Shown here: one piece after another, positions 9,014 through 18,477 of the stretch
Numbering within the stretch: position 1 is the stretch's first letter
Layout: each line of letters opens with the position of its first letter
Source: Thecamonas trahens ATCC 50062
Taxonomy: Eukaryota; Apusozoa; Apusomonadida; Apusomonadidae
Direction: 5' to 3'
NCBI RefSeq assembly: GCF_000142905.1
Contig: NW_013657649.1
Location: forward strand, 189,288-253,287
Length of the DNA stretch: 64,000 bases
Notes under the pieces: generated by a model
Database searches by the model: none
What the model was told of the DNA's origin: nothing
The model's input: only the letters and a program-made list of their open reading frames with translations
Made by a program: the position numbers and the translations under genes

Positions 9014-9388
9014 CGACGATCGTCGCTCCTGCCTAGTCAGCGCCGGTCTATATCCCCCCAGCCCGTTTCCCCGGCGCATCGTCCGTCGCGGTCCAAAACG
9101 CATTCTCGCCAACCATGAGTGCTCCACCCTACCTTTCCCCACATCCCCTCCCGAACATCCCCCCCCCCCCCTCCCCAAACTATGCCCTGCCTGCCCCTCT
9201 CTGTCGCCTCCAGGCCTGCTGCCCTGCCCGGTCGCCCTGAATCGGCGTTTGGCCGTTTGTGGCTTTGGCGCGCCAATGTCAGCGAACACGTTCCCCCGTT
9301 GTCGGGCCCGGGGAGGACAGGCAAGGTGGGGGCGGGATGAAGGCGACAGGGAAAGAGAAAAGAGAGGGTGTGTAAAGAGGGGCGTAGG
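9014..9388. other. Intergenic region upstream of the RapGAP gene
   Basis: GC-rich with a C run at 9158-9170 (about a dozen C). No convincing coding frame. It contains the RapGAP gene promoter and leader and the 3' end of the next minus-strand unit. Confidence 0.5.
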
Positions 9389-9613
9389 TCATGGGTAGAC
9401 CCTAATCACATACCCGCCATACCACGAGCCACGGACGCCCGGCTTGATGGGTAGGACCTCGGGGTCGGCATCGTTGGCCGCCATGTCCCCACACGAGTTG
9501 AGTGCGGAGAGAGTGGAGGTTGAGTGACCGTCGACTTGCCATCGCCACACGCTGCCGCAGTTGGGCTTGACAGTATCCAGGGCAGGTTGCATGGTTGCGC
9601 TCCCGGTGAACAT
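9389..9613 (-). other. Coding-like orphan segment, possible terminal exon of the CDP-DAG synthase gene
   Basis: A 74-codon minus-strand frame (MFTGSATMQPALDTVKPN to SWYGGYVIRVYP, stop at 9389) shows the strong third-position G/C bias of real genes here. It is not recognised. It lies downstream of the CDP-DAG synthase gene, whose last coding bases include a GTATGT donor-like site (near 9757, phase 0) identical to the donor of that gene's first intron. A phase-0 acceptor (GTCAAG) occurs near 9570. It may be an alternative last exon, a separate short gene or chance. Confidence 0.3.
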
Positions 9614-9635
9614 AGTTCAAACAAAAAATGTGTGT

Positions 9636-9648
9636 GTACGCGCGTGCT

Positions 9649-9680
<32 letters not shown>

Positions 9681-9712
9681 TGTGCGTGTGCGGGAGTGTG
9701 CGTATATGTGTT
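9636..9712. repeat. (GT)n microsatellite
   Basis: GT dinucleotide run with interruptions, between the CDP-DAG synthase stop and the orphan coding-like segment. It would be intronic if those two are spliced together. Confidence 0.85.
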
Positions 9713-9733
9713 TTGTGTTATCAACACTCAGGG

Positions 9734-11216
9734 CTACGGGGCAGCGCACCGGATCTGGGCACATACCTCGGCGATCTCGCCCTCGGACAGCGACTGGAGC
9801 TGGACGATGAGGTCTGGGAGCGAAAGGTCGTACTTGTTGATAAAGTTGATGTACCACATGTAGGTAAACGTAGCCATGAGGAACTGGCAGTCGACACGGT
9901 CGATGATGCCGCCGTGGCCGGGGAGCAGGTTGGCAAAGTCCTTGAGGTTGTACGCCCGCTTGACACCCGAGGCAAAGAAGCCGCCAAAAGGGGCGATGAC
10001 CGAGGCAAAGAAGGCCAGCGCCAGGCCGTGGAGCTGGACGGGGATGAGAACGACGGCGGTGCCGACGACGGTAAAGCCGAGCTTGGCGAGGATCGAGGCG
10101 GCGAGCGCAGACTGCAGCTCGTATGCGGTCGGCGTAAAGACCGGGTTGAGGGTGCAGCTCTCGATGGCGCGCGGGCAGATGAGCCACTCGTGCGAGACGA
10201 GCCATGCCGGGAAGACAAAGCCCCAGATGAGGGTGCAGAGCCCTCCGCCGATGAAGCCCTCCCAGGTCTTCTTGGGCGAGAGCTGGATGAGCGGCGTACG
10301 GCCAAAGTGGAAGCCCCACATGTAGGCTGTGATGTCGTTGACAAAGATGAGCGTCGAGGGAAGGAGGAACCAGAAGAGGCCGTTAAAGGTGTTGCGGATG
10401 ACAAAGATGTTGGGCAGGATGACAAGGAGCAGGCACATGTGAGTCCACGCAAACTGGGCCACTTGGTATTTGTACGAGCCCTTGCGGAGCGAGACGACAA
10501 AGACGACAAAGCCGCAGACCCAGCCGCAGAACGCCACAAACGAGTGGTGGTTTAGCGTCCAGCCAAAGCCCGGCACCACCTCGCCCATCATCGGAAGCAG
10601 GTACAGCTGCGTGCCCTTGCCGTACACGGCGTAGAAGGCCACCAGCAGGAAGTACCACTGCTGGACCCGGAACAGCGGCAGTTGCTTCTCCACATTCCAC
10701 AGGTAACCGATGTTGACCACCTCGCGGAAGGCCACCATCTGCAGCAGCACAATCGAGACGGAGATGGCAATCGGGCCCTGCTGCACAATGAGCGAGAAGA
10801 TGCCAATCAGCGTCCACGTCGTGATCGTCCGCACCACCCACTTGCGCCACCGCTCAGACAGCGTCACAGGCAGCGGGATCGGCAGATTGCTGCTGCTCTG
10901 CCCAGTACCCGTTGCCTCAACAGCCGCATCGGCCGCCGCCGCTCCGCCCTGTCCCTCGTCGCCGCCGTCAGGCTGCAACACGGCAGTAGCAACCAAGCCC
11001 CAGCACATGACATACAACACACATGAGTTTCAGCACATCCCACCCGTCCGCCCCTCCTTTATCTCCTCCCAGCCCACTCCCTCCCTCCGGGCGACCCCTC
11101 TGCGAGCCTCTGCGGGGCCGACCCCCTCCCCCCCCCCCCCCCCCTCCCCCTCACAGCAGCCAACACCACCACGGACCACATACCCGCTTCCGGTACACTA
11201 GCTTTGATGTCGCCAT
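9734..11216 (-). CDS. Phosphatidate cytidylyltransferase (CDP-diacylglycerol synthase), two exons
   Basis: Converts phosphatidate and CTP to CDP-diacylglycerol, the precursor of phosphatidylinositol, phosphatidylglycerol and cardiolipin, in the ER membrane. Exon 1 is 11216-11184 (MATSKLVYRKR) and exon 2 is 10972-9734. The intron 10973-11183 has a GTATGT donor, a TTGCAG acceptor, phase 0 and a long G run. The 423-residue product has many hydrophobic helices and carries the family signature near the C-terminus: SGVKRAYNLKDF followed by LPGHGGIIDRVD. Exon 1 is short but is supported by matching splice phases and by the basic YRKR stretch seen at the N-termini of eukaryotic CDS proteins. The last residues read through a possible donor, so the exact C-terminus is uncertain. 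It supplies the substrate used by the PGS1 enzyme encoded at 40.2 kb. Confidence 0.92.
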
Positions 11217-11798
11217 GTTGGTACACACACTACACGTCAATGAGTTGCAGTGCAGTGGAGTGGAGTAGTGAATGTGTAGGAGGGGTAGGTGGAGGTGGTG
11301 GTTGGGGAGTGGGAGAGCCTGGTCTTACCCTGGCTGTCCGTCTCGTTTGGGGTGGAGCCACGGCTCCATGCCACGTCGCCTCTCACCTGCCGCTCACAGC
11401 CGCACCTACCTACACGCGAACTGGCTATTTACCCCCCATCCTCCTCGCCGTTTCTCTCAATCACAGCAAGTATGCCTGTCAGAGAGACTGTCAACGTAGC
11501 CGCCCGCGCTATCACACACGACCACCACACCGATCACCACACACTGACCAGCAATACCATCTTCTCTCCTCCTGCCAGCTGGCCAAAGTTGATGTAATCG
11601 GATTGACACACCACATCCGGATTCCACCAGATCGGCCCACCAGATCACCAACCAGACCACCCAGTCCACCAGATCACCAACCAGATCGTCGTCGCCCCTG
11701 CCAGCGAAGTGTCTTCTCCTCTAACCCGCCACTGCGGCAAATTCGTTGCCGCTTCTCGCTTCTTAGTACTTCTCCCCTACATCTACACACGCACCATC
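11217..11798. other. Divergent promoter region and leader of the WW-domain gene
   Basis: About 580 bp between the divergent start codons at 11216 and 11799. It contains GGT/GGA-rich DNA near 11290 and CACCA/CCAGAT-rich DNA from 11520 to 11680 (several copies of accagatc-like units). No coding frame is credible. A 5'-UTR intron is possible but not demonstrated. Confidence 0.5.
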
Positions 11799-14219
11799 AT
11801 GGCGGCTTTCAATGGACAGCTCGCTCCAGGAGGGGCACAGCCGGCGTGGTCATGGTGGGTAGACGATACAGACGAGATGATGGCGTCTACAAACACGCCG
11901 CGAGAGGCGTTGGAGGCCATGGAGAAGCAGCTGCTGGCCGAGGGCTTTTCTATGCAACAGACTTGGGCAATGCGCCGGCAAAAGTTCTGGCACGCCAAGC
12001 TCAAGGGCAACCCGCTGCGACGGCATCTGCTGCCATCGGCACTCGCACCGATCCTCTCTGGTGCCATGCGGGTCGGCCAGCAAGTGGTGTCGGGGGCTCA
12101 CTTTAACGACCGGGTCCACTTTTACTTGGCGCCGCTGGAGATGCACAGTTCGGCAGTTGTGGATCTTGCCGCCCTGCCTCCGGTCCTAGTCCTCTCTGGC
12201 TTCCGCAAGAAGATCATGATCTCGCACAACATGGAGAGCAGTGCTGTGGCAGCGCTCGGCACTGCCCTGGCCGCCGAGGGCATCCAGATTGGCGGCCGCG
12301 GCTTTGTGGAGAACAGCAAGACCGGGATGTACGAGGGCTCAGTCCTCACTTCGTTTGAGCATCGCGAGACTGCGCTGGAGAACGTTGTCGGCGTGGCAAA
12401 CGCCATCGTCGCCTCGGGATACTCGCTTCTCACTGTTGCCGGCGAGTACGTTTTTGTTTTTCGCCAGTACCTGGCCGGCGTCGACCCCATCCCACACCGC
12501 TACGTTGGCGTGGCTGGCTCTTCTGACCGGGTCTATCTCTCAGCCAATGCTCCGGAGCAGCTCATCAACGATGTCATGATGCGGGTCTCGTGCGGTCGCC
12601 ACGTCCAGCGCGACATTCAGCGCAACGCCGTTGGCGTCTTTACTGCCAAGCTCCGCGGCTACCCGTTTGTCATGTGGAAAGGCCTTGTCCACTCGTCGCA
12701 GAATCTGCTGGCCGCCCTCCATGCCCAGATCTCACAGACCGTCATTTCAATTGGCGACGACGACTACTTTGCCGCCATCGCGCCGCTCGACGGCCAGCAC
12801 GATGTCGCGCTCGGTACTTCGGGCGGCATGGTCACCATCTCGCTCCTCAAGGATTACTTTCGCATCATTCCTGATGACGGCCAGCTCTTCTACGTTCTGC
12901 AGAGCGGGCTCGAGAGCTACGGCTACCGCTCGCAGCGCCGCTCCATGTTTAAGCGCAACGCCTACAACGACCCGTACTTCTCCCACCCGCGTGCCATCTT
13001 CAACGGCTTCCCGTTCAAGGGCAAGTATGATCTTGTCCACTCGGAAATGGCCATCGTCAACCTGCTGCGCGCCGAGGGCTTTCGCGTCGAGGCCATCCAC
13101 CAGACCCAGCACCTTGAGCGCCGGCCGAACCACTCGCGCAATAACCACAGACAGGAGAACAGGACGACCGTCCGTGACCAGCTCATCATTGCTCGCTACG
13201 CTCCGCATGCCGCCCACTCGGTCACCTCGACTATGCCGCGCCAGCCGACAATGATAATGGCACCAATGCCGACACCACTAGCGTCGGCGCCGCCAGTTGG
13301 AAGCCCATCGTCGTCCGGGCTTCCTCCTAACTGGGAGGCCAAGATCGATCCCGGCTCTGGCAAGATGTACTATGTTAACCACACCACCAAGGTGACCCAG
13401 TGGGAGCGCCCTGCGGCGCCTGCCTCGGCCTCCACGCCTGCGCCTGCGCCCGCCGCAGCATCTCTCCCGCTGGACTGGGAGGCCAAGGTCGATCCTACCT
13501 CGGGTAAGACCTACTACGTCAATCACAAGACCAAGGTGACCCAGTGGGAGCGCCCTGCGGTGCCTGTTCCGGCCTCCACGCCCGCGTCCGCGCCCGCCGC
13601 AGCATCTCTCCCGCTGGACTGGGAGGCCAAGGTCGATCCTACCTCGGGTAAGACCTATTTCGTCAATCACAAGACCAAGGTCACCCAGTGGGAGCGCCCT
13701 GCGGTGCCTGTTCCGGCCTCCACGCCCGCGTCCGCGCCCGCCCCGGCGTCTCTCCCACTGGACTGGGAGGCCAAGGTCGATCCTACTTCGGGCAAGACCT
13801 ACTACGTCAATCACAAGACCAAGGTGACCCAGTGGGAGCGCCCTGCCGCCCCCGGCACCACGGGCGCCGCCCCGCTTCCATCAGGTTGGGAAGCCAAGAT
13901 TGATCCGTCGAGCGGGCGTACCTTTTATCTCAACCGCACCACCAAGGTGACGCAGTGGCATCCCCCTCCCGGTGCATCGGCGCCTGCCTCGGCTGCCGCA
14001 CTCAGCGCCCCACCTGGTCGGTTCGTCAACCCGTACCAGAAACCAAACGCGCCGGCTCCACGTCCTCCTATGGGTCAGCCGTTTGGCGCGGCGCCACGAG
14101 CGGCACCAACGGCCCCAAGCCCATCAGCTCAAGCCAGCTCATCGATCCAAGCCTCTGCACCTCCTTTCTACACCGCATCTGCACCTCCTGATGACAGCCT
14201 CCCATCGTACTCGCCCTAG
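11799..14219 (+). CDS. Protein with five C-terminal WW domains
   Basis: WW domains bind short proline-rich peptides. In this 806-residue product they lie at about residues 507-538, 556-587, 604-635, 652-683 and 693-724. Each has the two signature Trp residues, for example LPLDWEAKVDPTSGKTYYVN with KVTQWERP; the fifth ends TQWHPPP. The middle three are nearly identical and are joined by Ala/Pro linkers of similar length, so they arose by recent tandem duplication. The N-terminal half (about 500 residues) is globular and unrecognised; it seems to contain repeated alpha/beta units (for example VAALGTALAAEGIQIGGRGF and AIVNLLRAEGFRVEAIH). The C-terminal tail is Pro/Ala-rich. The start at 11799 follows a clean leader. 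Likely a scaffold or adaptor; no enzymatic motif was seen. Confidence 0.85.
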   Translation: MAAFNGQLAPGGAQPAWSWWVDDTDEMMASTNTPREALEAMEKQLLAEGFSMQQTWAMRRQKFWHAKLKGNPLRRHLLPSALAPILSGAMRVGQQVVSGAHFNDRVHFYLAPLEMHSSAVVDLAALPPVLVLSGFRKKIMISHNMESSAVAALGTALAAEGIQIGGRGFVENSKTGMYEGSVLTSFEHRETALENVVGVANAIVASGYSLLTVAGEYVFVFRQYLAGVDPIPHRYVGVAGSSDRVYLSANAPEQLINDVMMRVSCGRHVQRDIQRNAVGVFTAKLRGYPFVMWKGLVHSSQNLLAALHAQISQTVISIGDDDYFAAIAPLDGQHDVALGTSGGMVTISLLKDYFRIIPDDGQLFYVLQSGLESYGYRSQRRSMFKRNAYNDPYFSHPRAIFNGFPFKGKYDLVHSEMAIVNLLRAEGFRVEAIHQTQHLERRPNHSRNNHRQENRTTVRDQLIIARYAPHAAHSVTSTMPRQPTMIMAPMPTPLASAPPVGSPSSSGLPPNWEAKIDPGSGKMYYVNHTTKVTQWERPAAPASASTPAPAPAAASLPLDWEAKVDPTSGKTYYVNHKTKVTQWERPAVPVPASTPASAPAAASLPLDWEAKVDPTSGKTYFVNHKTKVTQWERPAVPVPASTPASAPAPASLPLDWEAKVDPTSGKTYYVNHKTKVTQWERPAAPGTTGAAPLPSGWEAKIDPSSGRTFYLNRTTKVTQWHPPPGASAPASAAALSAPPGRFVNPYQKPNAPAPRPPMGQPFGAAPRAAPTAPSPSAQASSSIQASAPPFYTASAPPDDSLPSYSP

Positions 14220-14653
14220 CGACAGCCCAGCCCAGGCCAGCCTGAGTCTCCCTGTCGCATTGTTCACCAGCATGTCCATTCGTTCCCCAGCTCGAAACCA
14301 TTGCCCATCACCCACCACCACCACCACTTCACTGTGCCCCCCGCCATGCACCGCGCCTCCCCGCAACGCGCACTGCGGGCGGAGTTCCTTGTATGCGACC
14401 CCCCACCCCTACCCCCCTTCTCCTTCCTTTCTGCTTATCTTCCCCATAACCCCCACCCCCCCTCCCTCTCCCTCTTTCCTCCCTCTGCGCTGCTGCCGTG
14501 CCAGCGGGCCAGCAACGCCTTGCCAAAAACCAAACCACCTCCCCTCCACCACCACCGCCACTAGCTCCTTTTCCCTCCTCCCCCCTCCCCCCCCCTCCCT
14601 TCCCCACACTCACGCACGCTGGCTGTGGTGGAGAGTAGGAACAGGAGCGGAGG
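14220..14653. other. CT-rich intergenic region
   Basis: Between two plus-strand genes. Strongly pyrimidine-rich (14400-14620), with C runs and CCACCA repeats. It would be the 3' UTR of the WW gene plus the promoter and leader of the IQ/C2 gene. No RNA gene was seen. Confidence 0.5.
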
Positions 14654-17600
14654 ATGTCGCGGGTGGCCTGGCTGGCAGATAAGCGGGCAGAACTTGGCGA
14701 GCTGTGGGAGCAGCTGGAGGTGCCAGCGGTTGAGCGGCGTGCCTTTGAGAAGCTGTGGTTGGTGGACGACTCGCCAGAGTCTGTGCGGGCCATCACACAC
14801 ATGGTCGATTGGTTGGAAGACTTGATGGGTGCTTCATTGGCTGTCGAGCGGGCGGTGGAGGATCGGGAGCGCGTCCTCGCTGCCTTTGGCCGCATGGAGG
14901 CTGCTCTTGTCGCTGGCGAGTGGGAGGTTCAGCCGCAGTCGGCGGCCCGGGCCGAAGTGGGCGAGCTCGCCAACGATCTGCGGTATGCAACACTGGCGGT
15001 TGTTGAAGCCATTGTGTTGTGGCGCCAGCACATGTCGCGCCCATTGCCTTTTGTCTGGCGTGGCGTTAACTACATGGCCAAAATGAGCTCAGACCTCCAT
15101 GCGCTCATCCATCTGCGGCTCGCGGCCTACCTCCCGTGTTTTGTCATCGAGAATCCGTTGCTAATTCTGCCACAGACGCGATACAGGTCGGGCGTCAAGC
15201 GAAGCCACCGCAAGTCGCTGCAGCGGCCGCAGACCGCGAGCGGCCGCTCGCGTCCCCCAACCAGATCTGGACGTGGCCGCGGGCGTGGGCGCAGCCAGCT
15301 CCGACCTGCGTCCGCGGCCGGGCGGAACCGCGCTTCCGGCTCGCCGTACGCACATCGGATGCAGCGGCGGTCCCCAGGCTCGGGCTCGGGCTCGGGCTCG
15401 CCACCATACCGGTCGCTGATCGAGTCGGATGACGAGAGCGAGGCCGAGAGCGAGCAAGACGCTTTTGTGCGCCGGCTCATTGCTGCAGAGCGCCTTATCA
15501 AGGGCGAGCGCCGCATTGTCGAGTCTGTCCGTCGCGAGCGCGAGGCCCTGCTCCAGCAAGGCCTATACATGCCAATTGTGTGCAACCCGGACGACGAGCC
15601 GATTGAGCTTGCCAGCCGAAGGGCCTACGACGACGACCCTGCGCTGGCGCGCATTGACTTGGCGCTAGCGCGCGAGTGGAGCGAGGCGCAGGGCGAGTTT
15701 GCTCGTGCCCAGCACGAGGCCATGGCTGCCACGCCGCTGCCGGGAAGCTCGCAGCCGAGCACACCGCGGCATGCCTGCAGCGATGAGGCGTCCGAGGCGT
15801 TGCCGCGGAACTTGTCACCTGTCCGCATCGCCGAGCTCGGCTGCGAGTCAGACGGCGGCGACGAGACCCATCTGGCGCCATCGGTGGCATCGAGTTCGGC
15901 ACAGGGCACGTCGGACATGTATCTGGCCGGCGGCTCTGTTGCCGACGATGGCATGTCGGTTGATGCGGCGTCGACAGTGGTGCATCCGCCAGACTCGTCA
16001 CAGTCGAGCGAGGCGTCACATGCAGGGTCAAACGCTGGCGACGTTGACGTCGACGCACCGGCCAGCTCGCGCTCGCTCTCGTCAGTGCTCTCCGGCGAGG
16101 CGCGGGCGCGGGCAGTGGCGTATGCGCGGCAGGAGTCGTTTGCGCAGCGTGAGCGTGCTGAGCGCAACCAGGCCGCGACCCACATCCAATCGACTTGGCG
16201 CGGCCATCGCGACCGTCGTCGGGCGCTGGCGTTGCGCAAAAAGCACCGGCACCGTGCCGCGGTCAAGATCCAGACCGAGTACCGGGCCCACGCAGCGAGG
16301 GTTCAGGCAAGTCAGCTCCGGCGCGAACGTGACGCCGCAACCAAAATCCAAACCGAGTACCGGGCCCACGCAGCCCGGGTCAAGGCTGCCAACTTGCGAC
16401 TGCTGCGGTCCAAAGAGGCGAAGCGCGCTGCGCGAGAGGCCCGTCGCAACGACGCCGCGACTCGAATCCAAGCCGTCTATCGCGGGCACGCCGACCGCCG
16501 CAAGTTCCTCAACAGGCGCGAGGTAGTCAAGCGCGAGCACTTCCGCGACAGTCAGCGGAGCGGCGGCGTTGGTGCGCTCAAGGCGCTCATCCGCAGCTAC
16601 ATGGCGCGGCAGGCGGTGCAGTCTCTGCACACCGAGCTCGCTGCGCGGCGGTCGGCGCAGCTCGAAATTGTGGCCCTTCAACGCGAGGAAGACGCTCGGC
16701 AAGCTGCCAAGGCCACAGTCCGCGCTCAGCGCCAGGCTGCAATGGACACACTCGTGCCGCAGATCCAGGCGCTAGTCCGTGGCCACCTGGCACGAGTCAC
16801 GTTTCGTCAGGTTCTTGCTGCGCGCAAGGCCGAGGCCATTGCGCGTGCCGAGGCCAAGGCCAAGGTCATTGCTGCGCGCGAGAAGGAACGACTGGCGGCA
16901 GAGCATGCGCGGGCCGAGGCCGAGCGCGACCGGCGGCGGCTGGCCAAGGCCGAGGCCGAGGCCAAGGCCGAGATTGCCGAGATTGCCGAAGCGTCGGCGT
17001 CGGCGGCGACCCCGGCAGTGATGGTCACCAATCCAGGAGACACCAGCATAGCCGCCGTGCCGGTTGTCATTCCCGACCGGCCTAGCGAGGACAAACCGTT
17101 GCCAGTCGGTGACGGAGGAAGCGGAGCCAAGGACACTGCCGACGACACACTGGTTGTCCAGGTGGTCGAGGCCCGCAACTTGCCTGGGCGAACCAAGTCG
17201 GGCGGGATCAACGCGTTTGCAGCGGTCTCGCTTGGTGACGACGTGCAGCATACACTCTCGCGCGAGGATGAGACCGATCCGCAGTGGAAGGCTCTGTTTA
17301 AGTTTGCCATCAACGCTGCGGATCGGCCGCCGGACCGCTTCCTCAACATTGCGGTGTACGACCACAAGGTCGGGCGTGACGGAAAGACACGGCGGCGGTC
17401 GCTGGGCAAGACCAAAGTGGCGCTCGCGGCGCTGGAGCTCGACCACGACACGGCGATGTGGCTGCCGCTCACGGTGAGCGAGGGGGATCGCCAGGCGACC
17501 AAGAAGCCGGAAATGCTGGAGATTGCCATTTTTAACGGCCACGGCCTCCAGTCGTCCGACCCATCGGCGCCCGACGGTGCGGTTCTCATGGGCACGATCG

Positions 17601-18463
17601 CCATGCGGGTCGACTCGATCACGCTCAACGCCCCGATCAACGCACTGGTCAACCTCGACCACACATCGTCAGGCGTCCTGCACCTCAAGATCAATGTGCA
17701 GGAGCCGGAGCACTTTTCGCAGCCGCATGAGCTGGTCGTCAACCTAGTCGAGGCCACCAAGCTGGACCTCTGCGGTGCGCGCAGCGCTGCGGCTGTCTCG
17801 CCGTTTGCTGTTGTTCGCCTCGGCTCGACGCAGTACGTCTCGCGGATGTGCCACTCGACGCTCAACCCCGCATGGGACGACACCTTTGTGTTTGCCACCA
17901 AGCTCGAGGCTTTTGAGCAGCCGATGATCCACCTCGTGGTCCAAGTGCGGACGGCACAGGCCAAGGCTAGGGCCAAGGTCAAGGCGGCCTCCCAGACCAA
18001 AGCTCAAACGCCGGCCAAAGCCAAGGCCAAGGCCAAGGCCAAGGCCAAGGCCAAGGCCAAGGCCAAGGCCAAGACGCCAGCAAAGGCGACTGCGAGCGGG
18101 ACGGGTGACAGAAAGGCCGTCAAGCGTACGGCCGACTCGAACAGGGGCTCGCTGACGCCCGGCCGCAAACAGGCCAAGGCCTTTGTGGTCGAGTCGCACG
18201 ACTTGTACACAGACGAGCAGACCGGCGCTAAGCTCCTTGTCACACTCCGAAACAAGTCGGACGAGACAGCATCGCTGAAGCGGGCGCGGCTGAAGATCAC
18301 CGCACTCTCATCAGAGGACAAGACGCCGCTGCGCGCAATCCTGCCCGTGGTGGTCAAGCACTTTTCCAAGCGCGACATTGCGCCGGGTGACTGCCGGCGT
18401 CTGCGGCTCCCGTGGCCGAAGAGCATCCCGCTCGGGCCGACGCATGTTTCGCTCGACGCGTGA
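14654..18463 (+). CDS. Large IQ-motif and C2-domain protein
   Basis: A 1,269-residue protein combining calmodulin-binding IQ motifs with C2 modules. The N-terminal helical region (ELGELWEQLEVPAVERRAF) has the LWxxLxVPxxER flavour of some microtubule-bundling proteins; that resemblance is weak. Residues 180-500 are low complexity and charged. IQ motifs occur at about 505, 536, 562, 602 and 700 (for example HIQSTWRGHRDRRR, KIQTEYRAHAAR, RIQAVYRGHADRR, QIQALVRGHLAR), followed by a Glu/Ala/Lys helix. C2-like domains lie at about 832-940 (LVVQVVEARNLPGRTKSG) and 1025-1105 (LVVNLVEATKLDL). Then comes a run of Lys-Ala dipeptides at about 1120-1140, encoded by a pure ccaagg repeat, and a C-terminal beta-rich segment. 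Likely a Ca2+/calmodulin-responsive scaffold, possibly cytoskeletal. It converges with the next gene, leaving 14 bp between stop codons. Confidence 0.82.
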   Translation: MSRVAWLADKRAELGELWEQLEVPAVERRAFEKLWLVDDSPESVRAITHMVDWLEDLMGASLAVERAVEDRERVLAAFGRMEAALVAGEWEVQPQSAARAEVGELANDLRYATLAVVEAIVLWRQHMSRPLPFVWRGVNYMAKMSSDLHALIHLRLAAYLPCFVIENPLLILPQTRYRSGVKRSHRKSLQRPQTASGRSRPPTRSGRGRGRGRSQLRPASAAGRNRASGSPYAHRMQRRSPGSGSGSGSPPYRSLIESDDESEAESEQDAFVRRLIAAERLIKGERRIVESVRREREALLQQGLYMPIVCNPDDEPIELASRRAYDDDPALARIDLALAREWSEAQGEFARAQHEAMAATPLPGSSQPSTPRHACSDEASEALPRNLSPVRIAELGCESDGGDETHLAPSVASSSAQGTSDMYLAGGSVADDGMSVDAASTVVHPPDSSQSSEASHAGSNAGDVDVDAPASSRSLSSVLSGEARARAVAYARQESFAQRERAERNQAATHIQSTWRGHRDRRRALALRKKHRHRAAVKIQTEYRAHAARVQASQLRRERDAATKIQTEYRAHAARVKAANLRLLRSKEAKRAAREARRNDAATRIQAVYRGHADRRKFLNRREVVKREHFRDSQRSGGVGALKALIRSYMARQAVQSLHTELAARRSAQLEIVALQREEDARQAAKATVRAQRQAAMDTLVPQIQALVRGHLARVTFRQVLAARKAEAIARAEAKAKVIAAREKERLAAEHARAEAERDRRRLAKAEAEAKAEIAEIAEASASAATPAVMVTNPGDTSIAAVPVVIPDRPSEDKPLPVGDGGSGAKDTADDTLVVQVVEARNLPGRTKSGGINAFAAVSLGDDVQHTLSREDETDPQWKALFKFAINAADRPPDRFLNIAVYDHKVGRDGKTRRRSLGKTKVALAALELDHDTAMWLPLTVSEGDRQATKKPEMLEIAIFNGHGLQSSDPSAPDGAVLMGTIAMRVDSITLNAPINALVNLDHTSSGVLHLKINVQEPEHFSQPHELVVNLVEATKLDLCGARSAAAVSPFAVVRLGSTQYVSRMCHSTLNPAWDDTFVFATKLEAFEQPMIHLVVQVRTAQAKARAKVKAASQTKAQTPAKAKAKAKAKAKAKAKAKAKTPAKATASGTGDRKAVKRTADSNRGSLTPGRKQAKAFVVESHDLYTDEQTGAKLLVTLRNKSDETASLKRARLKITALSSEDKTPLRAILPVVVKHFSKRDIAPGDCRRLRLPWPKSIPLGPTHVSLDA

Positions 18464-18477
18464 GGAGCGCCCTGTGG

